Shown here in pieces: positions 1 through 9,755 of a stretch of DNA of 64,000 nucleotides. The stretch's first letter is position 1. Each line of letters begins with the position of its first letter. The stretch lies in contig CP033464.1 of NCBI GenBank assembly GCA_007833815.1, forward strand, positions 3,156,001 to 3,220,000, written 5' to 3'. This DNA is from Brevibacillus laterosporus (GTDB lineage Bacteria > Bacillota > Bacilli > Brevibacillales > Brevibacillaceae). The translations under genes and the position numbers were made by a program. The notes beneath the pieces are model-generated. The model ran no database searches. It worked only from the letters and a program-made list of their open reading frames with translations, and had not been told where the DNA came from.

Positions 1-1
1 T

Positions 2-370
2 GGACAATATGTTTTGTTACAAAAACTATGTCAGCTTCAATCAGCACAAAAGCCACCAATCAGTATGAGCGCTTGGGAAACATATAAAATGCTACAGAAA
101 GACATGTCACTAGATGAAATTGCTACCAGACGTGCTATTAAGTTAAATACCGTAGAGGACCATTTGATTGAAATGGCCTTAATGGCTTTACCATGTAAGT
201 ATGAGCGTTGGGTAAGCAATCCACAAATTCAATTCGTGCAAGAAGCAAGCAATCGATTACAAACGAAACGCTTGCGCTTATTAAAGGATGAATTGGGTCA
301 TAACTACAGCTATTTGCAGATACGCTTAGCTTTAGCCCTAAGAGGAGCGTCATCATGGAAACAAATATGA
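2..370 (+). CDS. ypbB: C-terminal part of YpbB-like helicase-associated HTH protein
   Basis: The frame is open from base 2, so this is the 3' end of a gene that starts before the window. The visible 120 or so residues are helical and contain a helix-turn-helix-like stretch (MSLDEIATRRAIKLNTVEDH) typical of the helicase-associated domain of YpbB. Its stop codon lies inside the start of recQ, so the two genes overlap and are probably translationally coupled. Next to recQ is the usual position of ypbB in Bacillales. The identification rests on that context plus the HTH. Confidence 0.7.
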   Translation, partial: GQYVLLQKLCQLQSAQKPPISMSAWETYKMLQKDMSLDEIATRRAIKLNTVEDHLIEMALMALPCKYERWVSNPQIQFVQEASNRLQTKRLRLLKDELGHNYSYLQIRLALALRGASSWKQI

Positions 371-1977
371 AGAAAATTCGTCTTATCTTACAACGGCACT
401 TTGGTCATGCCACGTTTCGTGCTGGACAGGAAGAGATTATCAGTCGAATCTTACAGGGTGAAAACGTGCTCGGCATCATGTCAACAGGTGGGGGGAAATC
501 GCTTACGTACCAAGTCCCCGCCTATCTGTTTCCCGGCATCACACTAGTGGTTTCCCCGTTAATTTCCTTGATGGTCGATCAGGTCCAGCAACTGTTAAAA
601 AACGGACATCGGCTAGCGACTTACATAAATAGTTCCTTGGATCGCGACGAAATTCGTCTTGTAATAGATGAATTGGAAGCGGGTAAATACAAGCTTGTCT
701 ACATTTCTCCAGAAAAACTTCAACAACCCGCCATCATCCGTCTACTTCAAAAACGGGGTGTGTCCTTTGTAGCGATTGATGAGGCACATTGTATATCACA
801 ATGGGGACATGATTTTCGTACAGATTATTTAAAATTGCCATCTCTGATCAAAGCACTGGGGCAGCCTCCTGTATTAGCTGTGACGGCGACTGCCACTTAT
901 AGCGTAGCGCAAGAGATTGCTCACTTATTTGATATTTCGATGGACAATCAGATTCGTCTCAGTGTCAACCGCTCTAACATCGCTTATGATCTATACCTCA
1001 CAAATGATGATGTCGACAAGAAAGAACGATTACTTACTCAGATACGCGAGTGCCAAAAACCGGGAGTCATATATTGTAGCACGCGGCAGGCTGTAGACCA
1101 GCTCGTATTGTTATGTCAACAGGAAGGTATTCAGCGAGTAAGTGGCTTTCATGGCGGAATGAACCCGATGGAACGTATTTTAATTCAAGAGCAGTTTATC
1201 GCGAATCAACTGGATGTGATTATTGCTACAAATGCGTTTGGGATGGGAATAGACAAGTCGGATATCCGTTTTGTTATCCATTATCATTTACCAGCAAGCG
1301 TAGAGGCTTACACGCAGGAAGTTGGACGTATTGGGCGTGATCAACAACCAGGATATGCTTGTCTTTACGTACAGGAGGAGGATGTGCATATTCATCACCG
1401 CCTTTTCCAAAATGAATATCCAACAGATGAAGAGCTTAATCGATTTTTGGAATTGCTTCGGGCCCCTTTTCATGTATCTGCTTCTACTGTTACCGCGAGT
1501 GCTGGCCATGAACAAAAAATAACCCATGAGGAACTATTTACGGCCATTGGGATCGGTGAAAATGTAACGAGGTTTTTATTTTACTATGCGCAGGAGGCAG
1601 GAGCTGTTAGTCGCGTTCAACAAGGAAAAAGCGGATATACCTACTGGTTACAACCTCATGATCCGCAGTCAATCCTTGCTGACATGAAGCAACGAATCCA
1701 GCTAGTGAAGCGTTCAAAATATGCGAAATTGGGTAATATGCAGGAGTGGATTCAATCAACTGGTTGTTATCGTGAATCATTGCTAGCCTATTTTGGAGAA
1801 AGGCTGATAGACAAACCAGAATCATGCTGTAGAGCCTGTGGGATCACCACCACCCTTTATCTAGAATCTACAAAGACGGAAAGGCTAGTCCAAGAATCAG
1901 CTTGGAATCTACGAGAAGCCCTGGAGCGATTGTTGCCGTACAGACAACCGGACGAGAGGGGCGCGACTTCCTTGTGA
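355..1977 (+). CDS. recQ: ATP-dependent DNA helicase RecQ
   Basis: This is a 540-residue superfamily 2 DNA helicase that unwinds 3'-5' during recombination and fork repair. Walker A TGGGKS lies at about residues 44-49, the DEAH box at about 142-145 followed by the RecQ-type aromatic loop (CISQWGHDFR), and motif VI ends in QEVGRIGRD near 315-325. A cysteine cluster with CCRAC near residue 500 is the RecQ zinc-binding region. The C terminus is short and there is no obvious HRDC domain, as in the shorter Bacillus RecQ/RecS. The start follows a GAGGAG ribosome site and overlaps the upstream HTH gene. Confidence 0.93.
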   Translation: METNMKKIRLILQRHFGHATFRAGQEEIISRILQGENVLGIMSTGGGKSLTYQVPAYLFPGITLVVSPLISLMVDQVQQLLKNGHRLATYINSSLDRDEIRLVIDELEAGKYKLVYISPEKLQQPAIIRLLQKRGVSFVAIDEAHCISQWGHDFRTDYLKLPSLIKALGQPPVLAVTATATYSVAQEIAHLFDISMDNQIRLSVNRSNIAYDLYLTNDDVDKKERLLTQIRECQKPGVIYCSTRQAVDQLVLLCQQEGIQRVSGFHGGMNPMERILIQEQFIANQLDVIIATNAFGMGIDKSDIRFVIHYHLPASVEAYTQEVGRIGRDQQPGYACLYVQEEDVHIHHRLFQNEYPTDEELNRFLELLRAPFHVSASTVTASAGHEQKITHEELFTAIGIGENVTRFLFYYAQEAGAVSRVQQGKSGYTYWLQPHDPQSILADMKQRIQLVKRSKYAKLGNMQEWIQSTGCYRESLLAYFGERLIDKPESCCRACGITTTLYLESTKTERLVQESAWNLREALERLLPYRQPDERGATSL

Positions 1978-2564
1978 ATAAAAACAACAAAGTAGATCAG
2001 TTGGATGACCGTACGCTACTACTAAATCTATGGCTTACACAAGGCATTGTTCTCTTTATTGCTTTAGTAAGCTCATGGTTTGTTTATACCAATATGGAAC
2101 TGTGGCAACTGTTTTCTTCTATAAAACCTATTTATTTCGGATATGCAGCTATTCTGGTTATTTTTGTCGTGGTCAGTAATATCGTTATTGAAAAGACAGT
2201 ACCACCCAACTGGGTAGATGATGGTGGGATGAATGAACGAATTTTTCGTACGTTGCCCATTCCCACCACGTTTTTACTCTGTGTTGCCGTTGGAATTAGT
2301 GAAGAATGGCTTTTTCGGGGTGTAGTATATGAGTTGTTTGGTAATATTTGGACAAGCTTATTCTTCACCGCTATTCATTTTAGATATTTACGAAAACCTA
2401 TTCTAATTGGGATGGTTTTTCTGACAAGCTATCTGCTAGGTGTACTTTTTACTTGGACCAATAGTCTGATTACAGTTATGTTTGCTCATGCTACTATCAA
2501 TTTCGTTCTTGCACTATTTTTAAAATACGGTTCAAAGCCTACAGACTCACATGAAGATACGTGA
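1974..2564 (+). CDS. CPBP family intramembrane glutamic endopeptidase (YpbD-like)
   Basis: This is a 196-residue multi-pass membrane protein with the CPBP/Abi motif 1 (EEWLFRG) and downstream histidine motifs (AIHFRY, FAHATINF), the intramembrane-protease signature. A GTG start at 1974 overlaps the recQ stop by 4 nt; an upstream in-frame start exists but would run inside recQ. Bacillus has a CPBP protein (YpbD) at the same position. The substrate is unknown. The GTG start has only a weak ribosome site, so expression probably relies on coupling to recQ. Confidence 0.82.
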   Translation: MNKNNKVDQLDDRTLLLNLWLTQGIVLFIALVSSWFVYTNMELWQLFSSIKPIYFGYAAILVIFVVVSNIVIEKTVPPNWVDDGGMNERIFRTLPIPTTFLLCVAVGISEEWLFRGVVYELFGNIWTSLFFTAIHFRYLRKPILIGMVFLTSYLLGVLFTWTNSLITVMFAHATINFVLALFLKYGSKPTDSHEDT

Positions 2565-2586
2565 TGGAAAAAAGGGAGGAAAAAAG

Positions 2587-3369
2587 ATGGCACGTCGAGA
2601 TGTTGGTAAGCAAATGGAAGAGCAACAGGAATCCTTGCATGGCTTACCACCAAGAAAAACAAGGATGAAAAGTAGAAAACAAGCACCAAAAAAGCAATTA
2701 AATCAAGTAAGCACAGAGAAGAAAACAATGGATAGTGAAAGAGAAGTACGTGGTGAACAACCGAAAGCGTCGACTAAACTCGCAAGTGGTGGGGGATGGA
2801 AGTGGATTGTTCCATTAGCCGGTGCTGTGGTCGTAGTGGGCGTTTGGTTCTTATGTAAGGAAATGAATTCAGCTCAATCGGTTGTAGGCTATACCGAAAA
2901 TCATGTTCAAGAAGATGCAGTCGCTTCGGGAACAGGAAATCCAGCTACAAGTTCCGAACCTTTTGTAAATAGGGAAGGAACGGATCAGTCAAACCTAGCT
3001 ATAACGGGTATTCAGCAGAATCTGGGGAACCAAGAACCTATAGCAACAAGTAAGCCAGCGCCGGGAATAGGCACTACTATACCTGCTGGTAACTCCACCC
3101 CGCCCGCAAATAACACATCTGCTGACAAGAAGGCGAGCCCAGCTACAGTTCAACCATCAAACAAACCAGAAGCAGCTAAGACAGAAATCAAATCTGAAAA
3201 AAAAATAAAAAGCAAATTGTACAAAGTAAAAAAGGGAGATAATTTGCATAAGATCTCCCGTACCTACTACGGTAGCAACAACGGAGTAGAACGGATCGCA
3301 AATTTTAACGGACTTAATACCGAAGCACCGTTGCTTGAAGGAAAAACACTATACATCCCTGTGGATTAG
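2587..3369 (+). CDS. Membrane-anchored LysM protein (YpbE-like)
   Basis: This 260-residue protein has a basic, Lys/Arg-rich cytoplasmic N terminus, one transmembrane segment (about residues 75-95, WIVPLAGAVVVVGVWFL), a long Thr/Pro/Asn-rich linker, and a C-terminal LysM domain (YKVKKGDNLHKISRTYYG to LLEGKTLYIP) that should bind peptidoglycan outside the cell. The ATG at 2587 has a good GGAGG 10 nt upstream and is preferred over the in-frame ATG at 2551. It follows the CPBP protease, as ypbE does in Bacillus. Confidence 0.82.
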   Translation: MARRDVGKQMEEQQESLHGLPPRKTRMKSRKQAPKKQLNQVSTEKKTMDSEREVRGEQPKASTKLASGGGWKWIVPLAGAVVVVGVWFLCKEMNSAQSVVGYTENHVQEDAVASGTGNPATSSEPFVNREGTDQSNLAITGIQQNLGNQEPIATSKPAPGIGTTIPAGNSTPPANNTSADKKASPATVQPSNKPEAAKTEIKSEKKIKSKLYKVKKGDNLHKISRTYYGSNNGVERIANFNGLNTEAPLLEGKTLYIPVD

Positions 3370-3437
3370 TAAAAAAGCTAATCATGTAAACTGCCTAAAA
3401 TGGTTACTCTAGAGAGAGAAACTGTTAGGAGGTACTC

Positions 3438-4343
3438 ATGATTTACGACACTATCGTGATTGGAGGCGGGATTGCTGGCTTACAAGCCGCCATTCAGCTC
3501 TCGCGAAGCTTACATAAGGTATTGGTTATTGATAAAAAAACGGGAAGATCGGTCTTAGCTCGCAAATACCGTAACATATTGGGTTATCCAGAGGGTGTTA
3601 GTGGAATGGAGCTAAGAATGCAAGGCGAACAGATGGCCAAACGTTTTGGTGCTACGTTTATTCAAGGTGAGGCTACATTTTGTGAACAGAATCAGGAGCA
3701 TGTCTTCTGTGTAACCACACGGGAGCACGAGGAGTCCTTTATGGCCAAGACATTGCTGATTACAACGGGAATTACTGATCCCCTGCCAGCCATTGCGGGT
3801 TTGGTTGAATGTCTAGGCGAATCTATTTACATTTGTCCTGATTGCGACGGCTATGAAGTGCAAAAAAAGCGTACAGTTGTCATTGGATCTGGTAAGCAAG
3901 CTTTGCAAATGGCAAAGGAATTGACGTATTACACAAATGATATTGTTGTCATCAATCATTCGCTAACATTACTAGATAAAGATGATCAAATAATGGCTAA
4001 AGAATGGGGGAAATGCTACAGATATGAAGAGATTCTCTCCTTACAACAGCAGAATGGCTTCTTGTCATCTGTAAAATTACGTTCGGGTGAAGAGATAACA
4101 GTAGAACGAGGGTTTTTAGCTTTTGCCGGAGCGCATGTGAATTCAGACTTATTACAAGCTTTTCATATTCAGCTTTTGAACCAAGGTCATGTTCAGGTAG
4201 ACCCGCGAACTAAGGAAACGAGTCACCGTAATATCTGGGCAGCAGGAGACATCAATGCGCATTCCCAGCAAGTAACTATCTCGATGGGGGAAGGGTCGCA
4301 AGCTGCTATTTGGATACACAAACGATTGTTAGAACTTACGTAA
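3438..4343 (+). CDS. Thioredoxin reductase-like FAD/NAD(P) oxidoreductase
   Basis: The 301-residue protein opens with a dinucleotide fold (GGGIAGLQAA), has a second nucleotide-binding motif (GSGKQALQMA) and a C-terminal FAD motif (WAAGDI). A CPDCDG segment near residue 135 supplies the CxxC redox pair in the position of classical thioredoxin reductases. It probably reduces a small disulfide partner. The partner cannot be told from sequence because no thioredoxin gene is adjacent. The start follows AGGAGG. Confidence 0.85.
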   Translation: MIYDTIVIGGGIAGLQAAIQLSRSLHKVLVIDKKTGRSVLARKYRNILGYPEGVSGMELRMQGEQMAKRFGATFIQGEATFCEQNQEHVFCVTTREHEESFMAKTLLITTGITDPLPAIAGLVECLGESIYICPDCDGYEVQKKRTVVIGSGKQALQMAKELTYYTNDIVVINHSLTLLDKDDQIMAKEWGKCYRYEEILSLQQQNGFLSSVKLRSGEEITVERGFLAFAGAHVNSDLLQAFHIQLLNQGHVQVDPRTKETSHRNIWAAGDINAHSQQVTISMGEGSQAAIWIHKRLLELT

Positions 4344-4926
4344 GAATAACATGATTATAGGCAGGTTTAGAGACGTTATGATCTTCCGTACTTGAATGAG
4401 CAACGATGATAGTCAAGCGTCGGGAAAAGCTCACAAGTTTTCTGGAAGCAGTAACGTCATTTTTTTTGTCCTATGCATATTGTGGAGTATGAGTTCAGAT
4501 TGAGCATGATGCATTGCTTTTGAATAGATACATAACAGATAGGGATATTCTCTTTTCCGTGCAATGAACTGCTAGAATATTACGTATAGGTAGGTAAATG
4601 ATTTGTCACGTTGTCTATCTTTTCCTGGGAAAGCGCAATATTTGACAAGAATATTTCAGCTTTCCTCTAGATTAGATGATATCTGTCGGAAAGAGAGTCA
4701 TAGGAAAAACTTCAATATCTATGTTCTTGTCTCACAATGTGGTATGATAAAAGAATGAACGAAACGTTATTACAGCAGGATTGTAGCTAAAGGGGAGTTT
4801 GTCTTAGTAAGAATAAAACAGATATTTTTGTACGCCAGAGTATTCTATTTATAGATGTATGTACGGAACAATTACAGGCTTCTTAACATACGTTGTAATA
4901 GGACTGGATGGTGAGGAGGGACAGTC
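4344..4926. other. 583-bp intergenic region upstream of mecA
   Basis: No convincing ORF or structured RNA is seen. The stretch is AT-rich with a possible -10 element (TATGAT) near 4743. It separates the oxidoreductase gene from mecA and presumably holds the mecA promoter; nothing else could be supported. Confidence 0.4.
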
Positions 4927-5520
4927 ATGCGAGTTGAACGCCTTGGCCAAGACAAGATAAGAATTTTTTTAACCTTTGATGATCTTACGGAGCGAGGTAT
5001 TGAAAAGGAAGACATGTGGCGTGACATTCCTAAAGTTCATGAGCTGTTTAATGATATGATGGAGCAGGCTTATGATGAGCTTGGATTTGAAATATCTGGT
5101 CCAGTCGCTGTAGAAGTTTTTGCTTTACCTGCCCAAGGAATGGTAGTCATTGTCACTCGTGGCAAAACAGGAATCACTACAGAAAAAGATGATGAAGATG
5201 ATGATGTATACGAAATGGAAGTCACTTTAGAAGAGAGTGACTTAATCATATATGCTTTCCGCGATTTTGAACATGTCGTGGAGGTAGCTCACCGTATCAA
5301 CGCCTTCTTAACATATGGAGGTAGCTTATATTCTTATCAGAACAAATACTACCTTGTATTAGAAGACGTAGAGCTTGAACAAGAGCGTTACCAGCATCTG
5401 ATTGCCATCTTATCGGAATATGGCGAGGCGAATCCTATTACCGTATATGTGTTGGAAGAATACGGAAAGGCAATCATGCCCGACGATGCGGTTAAAGAAA
5501 TAGCCCGATATTTTCGTTAA
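4927..5520 (+). CDS. mecA: Adaptor protein MecA/YpbH
   Basis: This 197-residue ClpC adaptor starts with the MecA N-terminal substrate-binding motif (MRVERLGQDKIRIFLTFDDL), has an acidic linker around residues 90-100, and a C-terminal ClpC-binding domain with the family's YGGSLYSYQNKYYLVL core. MecA proteins deliver substrates such as ComK to ClpCP. Bacillus carries two paralogues, mecA and ypbH; the position near recQ/gudB fits ypbH, so the exact orthologue is uncertain. It is a monocistronic unit followed by a strong terminator. Confidence 0.9.
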   Translation: MRVERLGQDKIRIFLTFDDLTERGIEKEDMWRDIPKVHELFNDMMEQAYDELGFEISGPVAVEVFALPAQGMVVIVTRGKTGITTEKDDEDDDVYEMEVTLEESDLIIYAFRDFEHVVEVAHRINAFLTYGGSLYSYQNKYYLVLEDVELEQERYQHLIAILSEYGEANPITVYVLEEYGKAIMPDDAVKEIARYFR

Positions 5521-5523
5521 TGA

Positions 5524-5575
5524 AAAAAGAGAAGAACACCTATGTACTTGAGTTGTACGGTGTCCTTCTTTTTTC
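5524..5575 (+). terminator. Intrinsic terminator after mecA
   Basis: A hairpin pairs GAAGAACACC with GGTGTCCTTC and is followed by a T run. It carries an A tract on the other side and could also serve the convergent deacetylase gene. Confidence 0.85.
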
Positions 5576-5591
5576 TACTCTCATTCCAACT

Positions 5592-6344
5592 TTAGAGACC
5601 GGCAAATAAGTCGGTTTCTTTTTGTATAGGTTGATAGTTCGGCAAGTTGTGCCATGCTAATAGATAATAATTAGTGGTTGGCACGTTTTTATAATCATGA
5701 GCAGTTATACCTGGAAATACACGCTCTACAGATAAATGTTGTGTTTTATGTGCTAATAATGCTTTAGCTATTTGGTCTCTGTATGTCTGCTGATCAATGA
5801 TAGTTGTAATGGCTTCCAGTGAATCTCCATTGGTAGTTGTCCCGTTTTTGCTCGTAAAAGGAGCTGATAATGGTATGGTGGCATGATACAGCTTGCGAAC
5901 ACTAGAAGTATCCTCTAACAAGTGGTCAACGACATACTGAGTAGCTTTAGACATGGCAATATGATCGGGATGACCAGATATCCCGTGTGGAGCAAAAGTA
6001 ATTAAAATTTGTGGCTGCTCTTCATCAATCATCGCTTTAATATGGGCAGCAAGCTCTTCTATAGGAGAATTGCCTACTAGTTTATCTTCATAATCTAATA
6101 CGGCAACTCGATCCACACCTAAGATGTCACAGGCTTGGCGTAATTCAGCTTCCCTATAGGATGGTAACTCCTCTGGTGTGCATAGAGGAGGGGTTCCAGC
6201 TTTACCTGCCTGACCTCGCGTGGCACAGAGTAGGGATTGACGAACGTTATCTTGGTCCTTATAAAATGCAATCGTGGCACCGGAGGCAAATGTCTCATCG
6301 TCTGGATGCGCATATATCAGTAGAATTCCTTTTTGTGTCAACAA
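5592..6344 (-). CDS. bshB2: Bacillithiol biosynthesis deacetylase BshB2-like (PIG-L family)
   Basis: This is a 250-residue LmbE/PIG-L zinc deacetylase. The zinc motif AHPDDE is near the N terminus and the second histidine motif HPDH lies mid-protein (SGHPDHIAM). BshB2 enzymes deacetylate N-acetylglucosaminyl-malate in bacillithiol synthesis. The TTG at 6344 sits 7 nt after AGGAG; the longer frame upstream has no ribosome site, so the short start was chosen. BshB1 versus BshB2 cannot be settled without alignment. Confidence 0.8.
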   Translation of the reverse strand: MLTQKGILLIYAHPDDETFASGATIAFYKDQDNVRQSLLCATRGQAGKAGTPPLCTPEELPSYREAELRQACDILGVDRVAVLDYEDKLVGNSPIEELAAHIKAMIDEEQPQILITFAPHGISGHPDHIAMSKATQYVVDHLLEDTSSVRKLYHATIPLSAPFTSKNGTTTNGDSLEAITTIIDQQTYRDQIAKALLAHKTQHLSVERVFPGITAHDYKNVPTTNYYLLAWHNLPNYQPIQKETDLFAGL

Positions 6345-6624
6345 ATTCACGCTCCTAACAGCCTTTTCTATTGTTATTATGACACAGCTTCCCTTATTCG
6401 AATACAAAAGAAGCACATTAATGAGCGCGTAACCCTTTTCAATTTAGCAAAAGAAGAGTATGCTTTGGCTGTAGGAAAAGTTTAGTGAGAAGAGAGAATT
6501 TCCGCTTTTTCTAGAAAGTTTTTATAAATAAGGAAAAAGCAGAATTTTTGCTTCTCTTTCAGGAATTGAGCGTGTATACTGAACGATGGATTTACCGAAC
6601 ATAACTTTTTGAGGTGATTATACA

Positions 6625-7914
6625 ATGGGGAATCACGAAATGGTAACCAACAACACTGAGACTGCGCAACAAAAAGAAAGCTTGAATCTTTTAGCTTCGA
6701 CGCAGACGGTGATTAAGGAAGCGCTTGAAAAGCTAGGTTACCAAGAGTCGATGTACGAACTGTTAAAGGAGCCTTTGCGAGTCCTGACTGTTCGCATCCC
6801 AGTTCGCATGGACAATGGCGATACAAAAGTGTTCACAGGATATCGTGCTCAACACAATGATGCTGTTGGTCCAACAAAGGGCGGAATACGTTTCCATCCT
6901 GATGTTACAGAGGATGAAGTGAAAGCGCTTTCTATATGGATGAGCTTGAAGGCGGGAATTGTTGATTTACCTTATGGTGGAGGAAAAGGTGGGATTATTT
7001 GTGATCCACGCGAAATGTCCTTCCCGGAATTGGAGCGTCTAAGCCGTGGTTATGTACGTGCTGTGAGTCAATTAGTTGGACCAACTAAAGACATTCCGGC
7101 TCCAGATGTATTTACCAATTCACAAATCATGGCATGGATGATGGATGAGTATAGCCGCATTCGTGAGTTTGACTCTCCGGGGTTCATTACGGGTAAACCT
7201 ATCTCGTTAGGTGGCTCACATGGTCGTGAAACAGCTACAGCAAAAGGGGTAACCATCTGCATTCGTGAAGCAGCGCAGAAGCTAGGCATCAATCTTGTAG
7301 GTGCTCGTGTGGTTGTACAAGGGTTTGGTAATGCAGGAAGCTATTTATCCAAATTTATGCATGACGCTGGTGCTAAAGTGGTAGGTATCTCTGATGCTTA
7401 CGGCGCTCTATACGATCCAAATGGTTTGGATATTGATTATTTATTAGATCGTCGCGATTCCTTTGGTACTGTGACAAAATTGTTTACCAACACCATTTCC
7501 AATCAAGAATTATTGGAATTGGATTGCGATATTCTCGTTCCTGCTGCGATCGAAAACCAAATCACAGCTGAGAATGCTCACAGCATTAAAGCTCCTATTG
7601 TCGTAGAAGCGGCCAATGGACCAACCACACTAGAAGCTACCAAAATCTTGACAGAGCGTGGCATTCTATTGGTGCCTGACGTACTGGCTAGCTCTGGTGG
7701 TGTAACGGTATCGTACTTTGAGTGGGTACAAAACAACCAAGGTTACTATTGGACAGAAGAAGAAGTTGAAGAGAAACTAGAACGCGTGATGGTACGTTCG
7801 TTTGAGAACGTCTACCAAACTTCTCAAACACGTCGTGTAAATATGCGTCTAGCTGCTTACATGGTGGGAGCCCGTAAAATGGCGGAAGCATCTCGTTTCC
7901 GTGGATGGGTATAA
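6625..7914 (+). CDS. gudB: NAD-specific glutamate dehydrogenase
   Basis: This 429-residue hexameric glutamate dehydrogenase converts glutamate to 2-oxoglutarate and ammonium. Substrate-binding motifs are KGGIRFHPDV and the catalytic-lysine loop PYGGGKGGI; the Rossmann domain has GFGNAGSY near residue 235. Length and start match RocG/GudB. The gene sits between bshB2 and ansA and ends in a strong terminator, so it is monocistronic. There is no sign of the insertion that inactivates laboratory B. subtilis gudB. Confidence 0.94.
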   Translation: MGNHEMVTNNTETAQQKESLNLLASTQTVIKEALEKLGYQESMYELLKEPLRVLTVRIPVRMDNGDTKVFTGYRAQHNDAVGPTKGGIRFHPDVTEDEVKALSIWMSLKAGIVDLPYGGGKGGIICDPREMSFPELERLSRGYVRAVSQLVGPTKDIPAPDVFTNSQIMAWMMDEYSRIREFDSPGFITGKPISLGGSHGRETATAKGVTICIREAAQKLGINLVGARVVVQGFGNAGSYLSKFMHDAGAKVVGISDAYGALYDPNGLDIDYLLDRRDSFGTVTKLFTNTISNQELLELDCDILVPAAIENQITAENAHSIKAPIVVEAANGPTTLEATKILTERGILLVPDVLASSGGVTVSYFEWVQNNQGYYWTEEEVEEKLERVMVRSFENVYQTSQTRRVNMRLAAYMVGARKMAEASRFRGWV

Positions 7915-7922
7915 AGTTAAAT

Positions 7923-7962
7923 GGAAAGCCTTCTTGGTTTAATGCCAAGAAGGCTTTTTTTA
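7923..7962 (+). terminator. Intrinsic terminator after gudB
   Basis: A near-perfect stem (AAAGCCTTCTTGG / CCAAGAAGGCTTT) with a short loop and T run lies right after the gudB stop. Confidence 0.92.
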
Positions 7963-7998
7963 ACTTATGATCTTGATTCTACATGTAATTGCAAGCTC

Positions 7999-8970
7999 TT
8001 AGTGATCAAAACAATTTTGCAATTTTGTTGAGTCAATGGTTTGTTGCAAAGCTACCAACAGCTTCAATCGAGCCTTTTGTCCGTTTAAGCCATTTGAAAA
8101 GATCATGCCCATTTCTTTTAGTTGTCTTCCGCCGCCCTCATACCCATAGAGATCTTGTACCTGTCCGTTGTAGCAACGAGAAACAACGACAACAGGAACA
8201 TTTTGTTGTAACAGCTCCTCTAGTACGGGAAGAATCATTGGTGGTAGGTTACCTAAACCAAATGCTTCAATCACCATTCCATCAATTTGTTGATCTAATA
8301 AAAAGCTTAACCACGCAGGGTCCATTCCTGTAACCGCTTTAATAAGCGGTACATTGCCATTTGCATGCGAAACTTCATAGAATTCGCGTGAAAGGGGAGC
8401 GTGGTGATATTGAATAGCTTTTTTTGAGATGGTACCAATTGGTCCATAAGAGGGAGATTGAAAGGTAGCCACATTTGATGTATGTGTTTTAGTTACATGT
8501 CGTGCTGCATGGATTTCATCATTAAAGACAACCAGTACACCTTTGTTACGACTGCTTGGGTCAATGGCGGTGCGGACGGAAGAAATTAGGTTGACAGGTC
8601 CGTCTGCCCCTAGTTCATTACTAGATCGCATCGCCCCCGTCACGACGATGGGTACAGTTACTGGCAGGGTAAGGTCAAGGAAGTACGCTGTTTCCTCCAA
8701 GGTATCCGTACCATGAGTAATAACTAGCCCTTCGTAAGTATCCTGTAACAGCTCATGCTCAATGAATTCCCGCAGTTGATTCATAATAGCTGGTGTCATG
8801 TGTGGACTAGGTAGGTTAACGAAATCTTTCATCACAACGTCAGCATGTTTAGTTAAATAGGGAAGATTATCATCGAGGACATGTTCGTCCAGTGGTTTCA
8901 CGCTTTCTGTGCCTTCTTCTACTGACATTGCAATGGTACCGCCTGTATTTATCACTAGCACTTTTTTCAT
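7999..8970 (-). CDS. ansA: L-asparaginase AnsA
   Basis: The 323-residue type I asparaginase hydrolyses asparagine to aspartate and ammonia. It has the N-terminal nucleophile motif NTGGTIAM and the second catalytic motif HGTDTLEET. There is no signal peptide, so it is cytoplasmic. The ATG at 8970 lies 9 nt from AGGAG and is chosen over the longer frame starting at 9000. It is transcribed away from prsW; ansA is near gudB/prsW in Bacillus as well. Confidence 0.92.
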   Translation of the reverse strand: MKKVLVINTGGTIAMSVEEGTESVKPLDEHVLDDNLPYLTKHADVVMKDFVNLPSPHMTPAIMNQLREFIEHELLQDTYEGLVITHGTDTLEETAYFLDLTLPVTVPIVVTGAMRSSNELGADGPVNLISSVRTAIDPSSRNKGVLVVFNDEIHAARHVTKTHTSNVATFQSPSYGPIGTISKKAIQYHHAPLSREFYEVSHANGNVPLIKAVTGMDPAWLSFLLDQQIDGMVIEAFGLGNLPPMILPVLEELLQQNVPVVVVSRCYNGQVQDLYGYEGGGRQLKEMGMIFSNGLNGQKARLKLLVALQQTIDSTKLQNCFDH

Positions 8971-9058
8971 TGGGATATCTCTCCTGTTGCGGGTTTTCAT
9001 ATATTATCTTTCATGGTACGATGAATAGGGAGCCTATGTAAAGGAGCAAACAAGAAAT

Positions 9059-9733
9059 ATGATTCCGTTAATTGGTGCAGCTTTGGCGCCAGGACTTGCT
9101 TTGCTGTGTTATTTTTATTTGCGCGATAATTTAGAGCCGGAGCCAATTTCAATGGTGATACGCTCTTTTATTTTTGGTATCTTGCTTGCCTTTCCTGTAA
9201 TGGTGTTGCAATATATTTTTCAAAATGAATGGGGTATTGATTTCGTCTGGTTTAACACGGTAATTTCACCTGCGGTTGTGGAAGAATTTTTTAAATGGTT
9301 AGTCGTGTTCCACACCGCTTATAAACATGTTGAATTTAATGAGCCATACGATGGCATTGTGTATGCCGTGGCTGTTTCCCTTGGTTTTGCGACGCTTGAG
9401 AACTTTTTGTATCTCGTGATTAATGGAAAGCAGGTTGCCATGTGGCGCGCGCTGTTACCAGTTTCTAGCCATGCGTTATTTGGAATATATATGGGCTATT
9501 ACATGGGTAGGGCTAAATTTGCAAAAGCGAATGAAAAACCATTATGGTTATTATTTGCCTCTTTAATGCTACCGATGTGTTATCACGCAATTTACAACCT
9601 TATTTTTCTGTCGGTTGATTATTGGTTGTTTATGGTCGTGCCGTTCATGGCGCTACTTTGGTGGTTTGGAATGAAAAAGGTAGAACTTGCTCACGATATC
9701 AGTTCTAAAAATATGCAGAATCGTCCACACTAG
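9059..9733 (+). CDS. prsW: Intramembrane protease PrsW
   Basis: This 224-residue protein has several transmembrane helices and the PrsW motif EEFFKW around residue 78, plus later histidines (SSHALFG, CYHAIYN) that complete the metalloprotease-like active site. In Bacillus PrsW makes the site-1 cut of anti-sigma factor RsiW after antimicrobial stress. The gene is followed by a small zinc-ribbon-like gene and sleB, the order known from Bacillus. No rsiW homologue lies in the window. Confidence 0.9.
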   Translation: MIPLIGAALAPGLALLCYFYLRDNLEPEPISMVIRSFIFGILLAFPVMVLQYIFQNEWGIDFVWFNTVISPAVVEEFFKWLVVFHTAYKHVEFNEPYDGIVYAVAVSLGFATLENFLYLVINGKQVAMWRALLPVSSHALFGIYMGYYMGRAKFAKANEKPLWLLFASLMLPMCYHAIYNLIFLSVDYWLFMVVPFMALLWWFGMKKVELAHDISSKNMQNRPH

Positions 9734-9755
9734 AGTTATGAGGGGGCGACTGTAT